DNA of 64,000 nucleotides from Arabidopsis thaliana (GCF_000001735.4 NC_003074.8:14577261-14641260); one strand, 5' to 3'; numbered from the stretch's first letter, positions 45,225-56,696 are shown. The notes: a model not told the origin generated them from the sequence alone. Made by a program: numbers and translations.

Positions 45225-45949
45225 TGAAGATGCAGATTCTGACAACAACGAGCTGATGGAGATCAGGGAGCTGATGGATATCAGGAAGCTGCATCAAATC
45301 TACATCAAACGTTTGAGCTGCTGACATGGACGCGTGAGCTGACTTGGAGGAGCTGGAGTGGTTGATGTGACGAGCCAAGAAGCTGTGCTGACTTGGCGTG
45401 GTGATCAAAGACGAAAGTCGGTTGAGAAGATTTGGTGAATATTCTTCTCAACAAGTTAAGCAAAGAGATAGGCTTGAATATCAAGGAGGATTTCAAACAA
45501 GGAAAGAGATAGGCTTGAATATCAAGAAGGATCTCGAACAAGGAAAGGGATAGGCTTGGCGATCAAGAAAGATTCCTTTAGTGATTCTCGGAGATCATAG
45601 GGTTTAGGGTTCTGGAGAATAAGGTATAAGTATTCTAGAGCTAGCATGTAGTCGCTTTAAGCACTATAGAATATTGCCATACGTGTATAGCTTTCGAAGC
45701 CTAGCAAAAGCTTAGAAAGTGGGTGTTTGTAATCCCTACTCTTCACAGGCGTGTGATAAGAAACAGAGGAGTGATTAGGCTTAGATTTGTTCTTAGTCGG
45801 GGTTGATCATTCGGGTAGAATATGTCAAGTAATTGCCGAGATAATAGAATCCTTGTAAAAGATTTATTATCAATAAGAACAAGTAAAAAGCGTTTATTTG
45901 ACGTGTTTAAAACAAAATCAGCGTGTTGTGTATCCTCTATACCCTCTTA
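45225..45949 (+). repeat. 3' LTR of the Sirevirus-like element, 725 bp
   Basis: Same length as the 5' LTR. Starts TGAAGATGCAG after the purine tract and ends CTCTATACCCTCTTA, followed by GTATC. Confidence 0.9.
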
Positions 45950-46072
45950 GTATCTAACATTTTCTACAAAGCTTTTTATCAACTACGATATGGAAGAGAT
46001 TAACGAATTCAAATATGAATTATCTGATTACATTTTCTTTAGTTTAAAATTGTTTGTCATAAATTTATTTTA

Positions 46073-46370
46073 ATGAAGTTATCTTATCTTGTGGCGAATA
46101 TTGTTTCAAGCCAATCTTCCTTCGAAATTTTTCGTTCGTCTCTATTCAACGGTGACAAAAGAAATATTAATTTAAAAGAGAATATTAGAGCTTATAATTC
46201 TATGTTTGTGTTCACCACTTCTATGGGTGATAATATTGATACTTATGTTAGCGAATGACGTATACGTGGAGCAAATGTATACCGATTTCATAGTCAAAAT
46301 TTTCATCAAATTGGAAATTACTTCCACATGATTGCGAAAATACAAACAGAATTGTCGCATTGAGGTATTT
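46073..46370 (+). pseudogene. Helitron Rep/helicase N-terminal fragment
   Basis: The plus frame ENIRAYNSMFVFTTSMGDNI, followed after a stop by RGANVYRFHSQNFHQIGNYF, matches the start of plant Helitron proteins, where IRxYNSxxAFTSxG is followed by GPYxFRxxGQxYHxIGSL. Only about 75 codons remain, with one stop. Sequence left of the Sirevirus (38570-38847) looks like a spliced leader with a donor near 38659 and an acceptor at CTTGAACAG 38834-38842, so the two parts may have been one Helitron transcription unit before insertion. Confidence 0.6.
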
Positions 46371-47047
46371 ATTTATCTCCTTCTATGTGTACTTAATTAA
46401 TAATCATTTCCGCATGTACTAAATAATCATAAAATTGCGATGATTTTTCAGGTACTTTCGAGAAGTATGATACATATTTCTATGTAATCTCAATGTAAAC
46501 ACATTTGCAAAACTTTTATACTCACAAAATTATTTATCTTATACGTTATATTATGGGTTTGTTACACTATGAGGCACTTTCGGAGAAACTTAATTCACTT
46601 TAAACACTTTAAAAACTAGAGGCATTTTGCCTTGCTTTTGGAGTGAAATAAAACATATATACCCCCACTAATTCGTTTGAGATATCACTACAAACCGGTT
46701 TATGGTTACGTTTGGTATTGGTTTAAAATATACGGTTATAATGGTCGGTTTAGAAAAAACAGTTTGGGCGTGACGACGATCGTCGGATTTCAATAAATTA
46801 AACGGCCGAGATTAAACATTGTAACTTCCCTTGCTTTCCGAGTTTAAAAAAACTGAAACACGAGATCCATTGAAACACATAAGATTTTGGGTTTCAATCA
46901 TCGATCTTTGTCCAACTGTCGTGTCCAAGGAGGTACGATTGTTGAAAACTGATATCATGAAATTAAAACGAATTTTCGTGCATTCTATTTGTTACGGGAA
47001 TCAGAACATAATCAACTTTTTTTTTCCGTTTATATGTACAGGGATCG
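46371..47047 (+). other. Left terminal region of the Mutator-like element
   Basis: From 46555 the sequence GGGTTTGTTACACTATGAGG and CACTTTCGG begins what looks like a MULE terminus; it resembles both ends of the Pack-MULE at 22702-26253, and the following AACACTTTAAAAAC and GGCATTTTG match its subterminal part. The rest, up to the ATG at 47048, would be leader. The frame at 46831-47124 lacks motifs. Confidence 0.55.
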
Positions 47048-49983
47048 ATGAACGACTATATCATGGTTATATGTGGAGAGTGGTTTTGTTCTTCGACTGG
47101 AGAGTGGAAATTGGAGATATGTAACCAACTTTTCTCAAGGGTTGTACCAATTCATGAGGGAATAACATTGGTTGTGTTGAACGAAGCACTTCTGCAGGAG
47201 TTTGGGGTCAAGGGTTTAAATCCTATGTTAAGTTACTCTGTACCGAATAAGAACATGTTTGCAACAAAGGATAAGACTCCACCGGTTATGGTTACAAGCG
47301 AGATTGGACTTCAATACTATCTAAAGACCCTTAGAGAAAACAGGGGTCTAAACTTGTTTGTGAAGTTTGAAGAGAAGGTTGATACACCAAATTTGAGTTG
47401 TGAAACGCTAGGAGGTAGTGCAAAAAGGAAAGTTGAAAGTTTGTATGATACAGCTAGTGGTTCGAGAAATGCTGACACAAATTCTGGGGATATATCTTTT
47501 GGTGTTTCAAAATCTCCTAATGTTCTGGTGACCCCTGTAGACGACGAATTCATGGATGCATTACACGATGCACAAAAAAAAATAGCAAGAAATGATGGGC
47601 TGAAATCTAACGAAGAAGTAATTGTTGATGATGAAGATGACATCTTCGTGGATGACTTATTTGGGGACAACAAAACAGAGGAAACCGAAGACGGGATAGA
47701 TATTTTTGATGATACTATGCCCTGTGGCGGATATGATAAAGAGTTCTGGGGTAATTTCCTGTCGGATGATTATGGTTGCTCAAATGCTGAAGAGTTGATG
47801 TCTAAGGGTGGAGTAGATGCAAGGTACAAGGGAAAAAATAATAAAGACGTGAGTTTTGAGGGTTTAAATGATAAGGTAGGCACTAGTGAGGATAAAGTTG
47901 TTCAGTGCACAGGTAGTGTTGTCTTTGACCACGCTGTGTTTGTGAGTGGTGGAGGTTCAGGTGTAAACGCAGAGAAGGTAAAAACGGAATGGGCTGCAAA
48001 AACTAAGGTTGGTTGTAAAGCTGGGAGCTCTCACGGATTGAGAGGTGGTGCAAGGAAGTTGGAGGAAATTGATGATGAGGAGTTTGATATCCCACCATTA
48101 TTTGAAGACATCGAGTATGAGGTAGAGAACATACCGGATTTGGATTTAGAGGATGATGGCAAAGGGATATACAAGGGGAAAGTGTATGCAAGCAAAGAAG
48201 ATTGCCAAATCGGTTTGGCTATATATGCGATCAAGAACATGTTTCATTTCAACCAAACAAGAACAAAGTGGAATTATTCTGTTCTTAGTTGTTCAGATGA
48301 GAAATGTGATTGGAGAATTTTGGCGACACTCATGAAAGGTACTGGCTACTATGAAATTAAGAAAGCAAGTCTGGATCACACATGTTCGTTAGATACTAGA
48401 GGACAGTTTATGCAGAAGGCAACATCTAAAGTTATTGCATCCGTCTTTAAGGCTAAGTACAGTGATCCTACGTCCGGTCCTGTCCCGATGGATCTACAAC
48501 AACTAGTTCTAGAAGATTTGAGAGTCTCTGCGTCATACACCAAGTGTTGGAGAGCTAGGGAATCAGCTTTAACTACTGTTGCCAGGAGTGACGAAGAATC
48601 ATACTGCTATCTGGCTGAATATTTGCATCTACTGAAGCTAACTAATCCTGGAACAATAACACATATAGAAACGCAAAGAGATGTTGAAGATGAGAGCAAA
48701 GAGAGGTTTTTGTATATGTTTTTAGCTTTTGGTGCCTCGATAGCAGGATTTAAGCATCTGAGAAGGATATTGGTTGTTGATGGAACACATTTGAAAGGAA
48801 AGTACAAAGGGGTCTTACTAACAGCGAGTGGTCAGGATGCAAACTTCCAAGTCTATCCACTTGGATTTGCTGTTGTGGACAGTGAGAATGACGAGTCTTG
48901 AACTTGGTTCTTTAGGAAGTTGGAGCGGATCATTGCAGACAGCAAAACTCTGACTATATTATCAGATAGACACTCGTCAATCCTTGTTGCTGTTAAGAGA
49001 GTTTTTCCGCAAGCAAATCATGGGGCTTGTATTATTCACCTTTGTAGAAATGTCCAAGCTAAGTACAAGAACAAAGCTTTGACGCAGTTAGTAAAACATG
49101 CAGGATATGCGTTTACCGGTACAAAGTTTAAAGAGCTTATAGTCAGATTGAATCCACGAACCAAAATTGCGGTAAGTATCTACATGATATAGGGATGGCT
49201 AACTGGACAAGGCATTATTTCAGGGGACAACGTTTCAATCTCATGACTAGCAATATAGCGGAGACGTTAAACATGGCGTTAAACAAAGGTCGATCGTCAC
49301 ATATTGTGGAGTTGATAAGATTTATCAGGTCTATGTTAACTAGATGGTTTAATGCGCGTCCGAAGAAGTCTCTCGAACATAAAGGTCCCGTTCCTCCGGA
49401 AGTTGACAAGCAAATAACAAAAACCATGTTAACAACTAATGGGAGCAAGGTTGGGAGGATCACCAACTGGAGCTACGAGATAAGTTGCATGTTAGGTGGA
49501 AGAAATGTTGTTGATCTTGAGAAGAAGCAATGTACTTGCAAGAGGTATAATAAACTCAAGATCCCTTGCAGTCATGCTTTGGTGGCTGCGAATAGTTTTA
49601 AAATTTCCTACAAGGCTTTAGTTGATGACTGTTTCAAGCCCCACGCATGGGTTTCGAGTTACCGGGAAGCAGTATTCCCTGAAGCTATTGGAAGAGACGA
49701 AGAAATACCTGAAGAGCTTGAACACCGATCGATGTTACCACCATATACAAGGAGACCATCAGGGAGGCCAAAGGTAGCCAGAATTCCATCAACACGAGAA
49801 TACAAGGTAAGGATTTTTTTTTTGCTAAAGTAGTACTTTCTAATTGATTGTTAAAACCTAATGCATAATGTGGTGTGTACATGGTAAATGTAGAAACCTA
49901 AGACTAGAAGGACGCAGCAGAACTGGTGCTCGAGGTGCAAAGGCACGGGTCATAAAAGGACAAGTTGTACAAATCCAATTTGA
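47048..49983 (+). pseudogene. Mutator-like (MULE) transposase, one nonsense and one frameshift
   Basis: ATG 47048 (MNDYIMVICGEWF) opens a 617-codon frame: an N-terminal ubiquitin/PB1-like segment, an acidic linker (VDDEDDIFVDDLFG), the MuDR N-domain (VYASKEDCQIGLAIYAIKNM, SCSDEKCDWRILATLM), then the MULE transposase domain with ILVVDGTHLKGKYKGV (first Asp). TGA at 48899-48901 replaces the expected Trp in NDES-W-TWFF. The frame continues with TILSDRHSSI (second Asp) and CIIHLCRNVQAKYK to about 49170, where a one-base shift leads into HDIGMANWTRHYF to 49805, including the SWIM finger CTCKRYNKLKIPCSHAL. A last exon (49894-49983) adds the zinc knuckle CSRCKGTGHKRTSC. Only two lesions over about 950 codons indicate recent inactivation. 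Confidence 0.88.
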
Positions 49984-50958
49984 ACAAGTTGTTACGGTGG
50001 ATGACTTTGAGATTGCTATTTAGGATATTAATTGTTTTTCTTTTGTAATGTAATGCGTAGGTGTAAAACATATAAATATTTATTGAGTATTGGATGCTAA
50101 TTAGGTTTTTCATTTATACTGCTTATGTTACACCAGGGACTCGCAATAATGTCGCAGAAAAGGTACAAGTAGATGAAAATCAAATATTTATGTTTTCTAT
50201 CCAAATATAGTTGACCATCAGATCATATCCAATCGTTTTGATTCAAATAGATCTATTTGTTAAATTAGTTCGATTAACATGCTTCAATATTGAAAGATAC
50301 TCCAATCAGGTATATGTTGAAAATTTAGAAATTGTGAGCAAATTATTTTCAGATCAGCTCAGATTTAAAAAATGGAATTAGAACCTATCAGCCATGTAAA
50401 CAAACATCTTTTCCCATTATATTCTTTTTTAAAACTTATGCAATTGCCAAATTTCTACTAAGAAACAACGTAATGTAAAAGCCCCATGTAAGGTTACAAG
50501 TTTGTTGGTTTTGAATAAAAAATGTGGATATTTATTGAATTGGATAATATAGAATAGAGAATATCGCCTAATACATGTGATTTAATATTATATAGCTTAG
50601 TTTTTAATAATAAAAAAACCTTTAAAAACTTGGTAATGAAATGGATGTCTCTGAATACTTACATGTAGATAGGAAATGAATATTTATTTGTCTATCCACA
50701 CACCCCAGACCAATAAGATATAACCAATCGTTAGTATTTTTGAAATTAGTATAGTTGGAAAATTTTGCTATGCATGCTCCAAAATCGAAAGAGTCCCTAT
50801 AAGTCATGATAAACGAGAAAGATGTTCACTAGTTTATACGTTAAATACAAGAGAGAAATACAACTTCATAATAAGATTACATTAATAAACTAGATAAAAG
50901 AGTAAAACAAAAGAGATAGTTATATTCTGAAAGTGGGTTACTGATGTTTTTAAATAAA
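49984..50958. other. Intergenic; probable right part of the MULE and flank
   Basis: The right end of the MULE is not identified; TTATGTTACACC at about 50126 could be a remnant of the inverted terminus. ATCCAAATATAGTTGACCAT and the next 12 bases at about 50199 recur near 63565. No gene is recognised. Confidence 0.4.
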
Positions 50959-51733
50959 CTAGGAAAGCAGAAGGATGTCTCTGAAGAGGAAGAAGTAGAT
51001 GCAATGTGAACATCTCCCACCATTATATTCGTTGTAAAATTCATGGATGAGCCAACACTCTGGATAATCCTCATAATGAAAGAGCTCAGCATAAGATCCG
51101 AATCGTTTTGGTTCCGAATCAGAAACGTGCCCAATTAGTGTCTTGGCCATGATATCTACATCTGTAAAACACTTGTTCTCTCCTTTGAAAGTATTAAAGG
51201 CGTCTAATACTTCATTACCTGCGCAACGGTTTAGAGCAATGTAAAGAAGTTTGGCTATAGGAATGACATCTTTACAATCACTCAATAATGAAATGGCGCC
51301 AATCAGGTCCAGAGAACAGAACTCTACCTTAAGCTTTGGAGATACATAGCGTAAAGGTTTCGTTTTGCAAGACATTTTGAGTAGAATGAGAAGTGAACAG
51401 AGTCGGGCGAAGACATGTTGATGAAGTCAGACTTTTATCTAAACGAACTCGGGATAGTGTTTCGACAGAGAAAGCTGCAGATTTCCCTTCATGACCAGAT
51501 TTTCATAGCCTCAATTCCTTCTTCTGAAACGTGGCTAACATTTAGTGCGAGAATAGGTTCCAGAATGTGTAATCTTGCAATCTTCCTCTGTTGACAACGC
51601 AGACGAAAAGTTAGAGAAGTTACATATACTTTGTGGAATGAATGTAAACTATATTGTTTAAAAAAATGAAAAATTTAACCTGTGTGTCTCTAGGTTGTGT
51701 GATAGAGTGTAGACATTTGGATGATGTACTCAT
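50959..51733 (-). pseudogene. F-box-like (At2g35280-type) family gene, copy 4, frameshifted
   Basis: Exon 1 (51733-51680) encodes MSTSSKCLHSITQPRDTQ with a GTTAAA donor. Exon 2 from about 51595 reads ILEPILALNVSHVSEEGIEA, hits a TGA after MKIWS, and continues in another frame with EGKSAAFSVETLSRVRLDKS. A further shift near 51345 leads into VEFCSLDLIGAISLLSDCKD, LLYIALNRCAGNEV, and a C-terminus YPECWLIHEFYNEYNGGRCS then HCIYFFLFRDILLLS. The C-terminus aligns with the intact copy at 52190-53140. At least two frame lesions make it a pseudogene. Confidence 0.75.
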
Positions 51734-52189
51734 TTTGTCAATCTGTTGCGAATAACGAAAGAGTAAGATGTGATGGAGAGAGAAGTTTTAGTACTGAGCA
51801 AAACGGTTTACAAATGAGTAATAAAAACAGAGTAATTATTTGGAAGTTTCTCTTAATAGGTCACAATCGTGAGGGATGAAGCTTAATGGGGAGTACGGGT
51901 TCAGTTATATATTAACTCTAAATATAAAAGCTACCACTTGAATTCCATTAAAGCAAATTCATATACAAAAATGCAAGTCATAGTTCTGAAACAACTCTAA
52001 TCATTTGTATAATAATTGTGACACCTTATAGTTGAAAACTCGAACAATATATAAATAAAGTTGGCGAAATATGCAAAACAAACTAATACATAAAACCAAG
52101 AATAAAAACTTAGATTCAAATATTTGTTCTGCAATCGAGAAGAACGATAAGATGAACATAAATGAAATTGGTACTTCTGAAAGTATTAC
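51734..52189. other. Intergenic between two minus-strand F-box-like genes
   Basis: AT-rich; no gene or repeat recognised. Confidence 0.4.
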
Positions 52190-53140
52190 TTATGAAATGT
52201 GTACAATTTCATGGGACAGGTAATAGTAAATAGATGTGTTACACCACTGTCCCTCGTACTCATTGAGGTTCTGATGGTCCGACCAACACTCACCATAATC
52301 CTCGAACTCCCAGGTTTTTTTGTATGTCCCTTGGCGACGTGGACAAACCTCGTTGATATGGAACATTAGTTTATCTGCGAATAAGTCGACTTCACTAAAT
52401 TTGTAGTACCTTCGCTTGTATTGAATATAAAATTCCCACGGAATTGATCGAGCGCAACTATGGAGCATGATGTAAAGTAGACCAGCATGTGGGAAAACAT
52501 CCTTTATGACATCCAATATAGCAATTGACTCCTGGAGCTCAAACATATGAAATGCCAACACTAAACTCTGAAGATATAGGGCGTACGGATTTTTTGCGGT
52601 GAGGCATTTGGTGTAAAACATGTGATAACTAGACGATTCTTCAGCCATATGAATAAAAAAAGGGGACTTATCTATTCGAACAGAAGAAAAGGTTTCACTT
52701 GAAAAAACAGCAGCTTTTCCATCTGGACCTGATTGAATCCAAGCCTTTAACATATCTACATCGTCCTCAGAAACTAAGTTGACTATTTTAGCTGCTACGT
52801 GATCAGGCATGTGGAAATCAGGGAACGGAGGAGGCTGAAAGAAAATGCGTACTAACGTTAACACCAAATTTGTGAGGCTATATACAAATTCAAAACAAAA
52901 TTTCGCAATTTTTGGATCAATTTCAGTCTATATAAAATGAGTGTCTCAATTCGATTGAAATTTGTTTTGAGTAAACATTACCTGTAGGTTAAAATGAACC
53001 AAAGGTTGACGAAGACGCTGCACGACAAATTGATTTCCCCTAACAGGGGCAAGGGCACTTGGGGGTCGCCAGTAATGTCTAGTAGGGGACATTGGTCGAG
53101 GGTGGGTACATTTTCTTTTCTCGCAGACGATTTTTGACAT
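52190..53140 (-). CDS. F-box-like (At2g35280-type) protein, copy 5, full length and intact
   Basis: Exon 1 (53140-52982, 53 codons) encodes MSKIVCEKRKCTHPRPMSPT and on to VHFNLQ. Exon 2 (52834-52190) begins PPPFPDFHMPDHVAAKIVNL with VSEDDVDMLKAWIQSG, the F-box-like region, then SSVRIDKSPFFIHMAEESSS, FYTKCLTAKNPYALYLQSLV (a Sel1-like helix pair), ESIAILDVIKDVFPHAGLLY, MLHSCAR, and the C-terminus CPRRQGTYKKTWEFEDYGEC. Donor GTAATG and acceptor TTTCAG are canonical and in phase, giving 267 residues with no lesion. This is the best reference for the family here. Members of this subfamily probably act as SCF adaptors by analogy with F-box proteins, but that is unproven and the F-box is degenerate. 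Copy 4 lies 0.5 kb downstream in the same direction, a tandem pair. Confidence 0.78.
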
Positions 53141-54028
53141 TTTGAATTATCAAATTAGTATAGTACTGAAAGTGAACAAATAACGATCTAAGGAATTTGA
53201 AGAAACACCGATAATTAAAGAGGACCGAACTAGGCTGAAGGGAAACGGATTTGAGATCGTGATGAAATGGGAACCCTAATTCTCTGGACAAATGAGTAGG
53301 GAGTGGTGTGGTGGAGCGATGGGTTACCGAATATAATTAGTGGATCCTATAAATATTCCAAAAAATTGTTCGTGATAGTAAATTAGATATGTCCATATTC
53401 TCACGTCCATGAATATATATACGCATGGTCTATAATATATTACATAGACGTGCTACAGTGATTTGTTACAGCCAATTTAGCCGGAACTTATTTATGGGGA
53501 TTTAGGTTCGAAATTTTTTTTCTTCATTTTTTTCGTAAATTTGAGAAGAGATTAGATTTTATATCCATAGACTGAAGTCATTAAAGACAAAAAAAATATT
53601 GTTAAAACGATAAAACTTCGCTTATATAGAAATGTAGATGGAATGCAAACAAGAATTAACATAACAACAAAACATCAGAAATAGAATTTTAAACAGTTTG
53701 AGTAAGTTATTATGGTTTGACGTTTTACAAACAGTTGTGATCCTGTATGTGGGTAATTCTTCAGTTTTAAAACAGTTCAACAATGTTCCATAGGTAAACT
53801 TAATTCAGACACTTGATTACTATTGTAATGCTTAATCTAAGTTTTTGTTGCAATAAATAAAAAGGAGAAATTTTGAATAAATAAATAACTTTTTTATTAA
53901 TATATAATATCATTTATAAAAATATTAAAACATTGTTGGAGGTAAACATAAGATTTGAAAAAAACAGAAAAGAAGATGAGATAACAATTGTAAGCAACAA
54001 GCACTTTGATAGTTCTAAGCATCTTCCA
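53141..54028. other. Intergenic, AT-rich
   Basis: No gene recognised; the region upstream of the F-box-like gene at 53140 shows no GAGGGAAA/CGCCAAAA box. Confidence 0.4.
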
Positions 54029-55039
54029 TTAGTCGACAACCATTTTGATTTCTTCAACTTCCTCAACATCAGGTTCGGGATACATGGTTGATATTGGCGC
54101 ATGGCTAACAATCTTAAACCAGTTACAACCTGGATAATATCTAACAACCTTCCACCAAGCAAGTGCAATAACAACATTGTTCTTGCGAAATGCTCGAAAC
54201 CTTTTCTCCAAGTCCACTGCAATTTGTCCATAAGCCTCGCATTCCAATGTATCTTTGCTGAAAATCAGTAAAAATATGAGATTATATAGTAACCTTACTA
54301 CAAAAATGTATAAACATGATATGTTTGGAAAAAAACTGAAAATTGATGTTGAAGAAATGTGTTTTTTTATCCATGATCATGAACGGCAGTTTGAATCCGA
54401 CCGTATCTTTCCCGTTACTTGCGGTATTAGTGAGAATCCCAATCTTCACGAGTGCACCAATAACATCTATAAGAAATATGTCGGAGATATGTGTTTAAAA
54501 AAATATTTTTTTTGAAAAATGTGAATGAAATTTATGAAGAAGCCATTACTTACCAACCAAGGTATGTTTGCCAACAACATCATCCACAATGTAGTCAAAT
54601 GGAGTGAACTTGTTGAGTAAACTAGTTGCTAAAGGTGTGGAAGAAGTGATAATGGTGTGATCCATGAATAGAATGCGAAACTCATGAGGAGTTGTTCTTA
54701 TTGGTTCGCAGTTAGGTCGAACGAGAAACGTACTTATCGTTTTCCATTAATTCTCTTGGATCCTGTCAAAGTAGAAGGCAGAGAAACGAGGTCCGATGGT
54801 TGCTTCTATTTGGGTGCCCTGTTACAAACAACATTTTAGGGGTGAGGGATAGACGGGTAAATAAAAATTCCGCAAATTGCAAAATAAATTGAAGAAAATT
54901 GTTTACCCATTCATCGGCCAAGACAAGACGTAGTTTGAAATCGTTCGGGTTGAGCAATTTAAATTCTCAATACCATGACACAGATGATCCAGCCAGTAAC
55001 CATCGGAGACAACTCGTAAAGATTATGATGTTGAACCAT
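54029..55039 (-). pseudogene. RPA70-like OB-fold (DUF223 type) gene, copy C
   Basis: Four-exon layout as in copies A and B. Exon 1 (55039-54907) starts MVQHHNLYELSPMVTGWIIC; one extra base before LLNPNDFKLRLVLADEW breaks the frame. Exon 2 (54818-54554, 265 nt) gives GTQIEATIGPRFSAFYFDRI, then a TAA after QEN, then STFLVRPNCEPIRTTPHEFR to KHTLVG. Exon 3 (from 54466) reads DVIGALVKIGILTNTASNGK and FKLPFMIMD, but lacks the TA|GTAAGT donor seen in copy B. Exon 4 (54257-54029) encodes TLECEAYGQIAVDLEKRF, VIALAWWKVVR and EEVEEIKMVVD before a stop. The C-terminal exon is clean, while exons 1 to 3 carry a frameshift, a stop and a lost donor, so it is probably inactive. Confidence 0.82.
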
Positions 55040-55671
55040 CGTGAACAGGAGAAGTAAAGAGTAACGAAAACTGAGAAATATGGTAAGCTTTAGTTTTGTT
55101 TTGCGTTTGTGATGTGGTTGTCTTGATGAAATCGTGAGTAGCAGTTGAATCTATACAAACTGAAACGATGTAAACTGTCATAACGACGTGTTGATTCGTC
55201 GAAGGAATTAAACATTGTAACTTTTAATTAAAAAAACGTTGGTTCTATGAAAGTTCAATAAAGTAAAATAGAGTTTGAAATACGGTATGGGGATTTAATT
55301 TGTCTTGTACTAAGCATTAATTCGGTTTGACCTCGGAAATTCGTCTTGAAGCAGGTTGCGGATATCATCAATTTATATTTGTTCATAATCTTTTTTTCTG
55401 TCCAAAATAACATGTCCACCGATAACCGTCCGTTTGGATGTAATATAAATATTGGATCTGAGTTTTATGACCCAAACGGGTTAGCATTTGAGAATCTTTT
55501 CTGGGAAATTAACTTAATCAAACGTGCTCAACAGATTCATGTCAACCAAAAAAGTTAGTTGGAGGAATGGATGAATTTACCTAGGATTAAACTTCAAAAG
55601 ATATAAGATATATCAAGTATAGAAATGTACATGACAAGATAACAATGGACACATTATGAACATATTGATTT
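55040..55671. other. Intergenic between copy C and the next F-box-like gene
   Basis: The plus-strand frame at 55346-55558 has no recognisable motif and is probably not a gene. Confidence 0.4.
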
Positions 55672-56183
55672 CTATGCTTCATACTCTCCGTAAAGCTCCA
55701 CCCATAAGGTAGCTCTATAGCATTCGGCTGCAAAATTCTCATATGCTATTGGTTTGTACAATACAGCATTCAAAGCATGTGAATTTTTGGCTTCAAGACA
55801 TTTTGTGAAGAAATGATAATAGATGGAGTGCGTCATGGACCACCACATGTAATAACGAGATTTGTCAACGCGTACACAACTTAGAGTTTCCTTTGAATAC
55901 AAAGCCGATTTAAATAGTGGTCCAGCTTTCACAAAGGGTTTCAGAGCATACACGTCTTCTTCAACAACGTAGCTAACAATTTTAGCAAGTACTGGTGCCG
56001 GTATGTGAATTTCAGGGATAATAGCAACCTGCGTAAAAAAAAAAAAAGGTAGGAAACAATTGGTTTTTTGTTTATGTTGGATGTCAAACGTATAAAACTA
56101 TAGCTTATGATACGCTGCACTACCTTTTTGACACCTGAAACAGATGAGGGTTCACTCATGTCGACCTTCGTTAACTTGAGCAT
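55672..56183 (-). CDS. Short F-box-like (At2g35280-type) protein, copy 6
   Basis: Exon 1 (56183-56124, 20 codons) encodes MLKLTKVDMSEPSSVSGVKK. Exon 2 (56028-55672) encodes VAIIPEIHIPAPVLAKIVSY with VVEEDVYALKPFVKAGPLFK, then LSCVRVDKSRYYMWWSMTHS, FFTKCLEAKNSHALNAVLYK and a short end AAECYRATLWVELYGEYEA. The join (GTAGTG donor, ACGCAG acceptor) is in phase; 138 residues, no lesion. It keeps the F-box-like region and the first helical repeat but lacks the second half of copy 5, as do copies 2 and 7. Start is shared head-to-head with copy 7 across 513 bp, suggesting an inverted duplication and a common promoter region. Confidence 0.72.
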
Positions 56184-56696
56184 AATTTCTATGTTTTGAA
56201 GTTGATACTAATGGAATGGGTATGGAAGAAACTTAAACGAATCGTGGAAGGTTTTTGTAGCTAGAGATTATTATGGTTAGATTAATTTTTATATTTTTCC
56301 GGTTTATTTAAAGTTGTAGTTGTGAAGGTGGGAATATTCCCGTTATGGAGTGAAGTAAAATTAGATTGTTCTTTCAAGGTAAAAGAGAATAATAATATTC
56401 TCTATATAACTACCACATGATCTACATATCCACATAAACCTTTTGACTTTTAGTTAACTAAATTAGGAATATTTACTTTAAAAAGTGTCGCTCCAAATCA
56501 AAACTTATCTCCGTAACACTTGCGAAATGGTTAAGATAGGAAATATTCTGCTTTTCAAATTTCAGTTTGTGGGGCGAAATTAAAGGAAGTAGAAGAATAG
56601 AAGAATATAAACCATATCCTTTTTTAAATAAGTATCCACGATTTCTCCCCAGTTTAGAAATTATTCCTTATTTGATTTCTTGCGAGCATATCAATA
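56184..56696. promoter_or_regulatory. Shared upstream region of the divergent F-box-like pair
   Basis: 513 bp separate the two start codons. The region is AT-rich with GGTGGGAATATTCCCGTTAT near 56330 as its most structured part (an imperfect palindrome GGGAATATTCCC). Confidence 0.45.

Larger units (their letters stand above)
38848..45949 (+). mobile_element. Sirevirus-like Copia retrotransposon, structurally complete, pol deleted
   Basis: Two 725-bp LTRs (38848-39572 and 45225-45949) are flanked by the 5-bp duplication GTATC (38843-38847, 45950-45954). A tRNA-Met primer binding site TGGTATCAGAGC sits at 39575-39586. The 3' end carries several copies of a purine tract (44317, 44794, 44832, 44937, 45211), a feature of Sireviruses. 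Gag, a scrap of RNase H and an extra 3' ORF remain; protease, integrase and reverse transcriptase are gone. The near-identical LTRs indicate a relatively young insertion that must have moved with help from another element. Confidence 0.88.

Noticed and set aside
49984-50160. Right terminus of the MULE at TTATGTTACACC
   Set aside because: No matching 9-bp duplication next to 46555 was found, so the end is left undefined.
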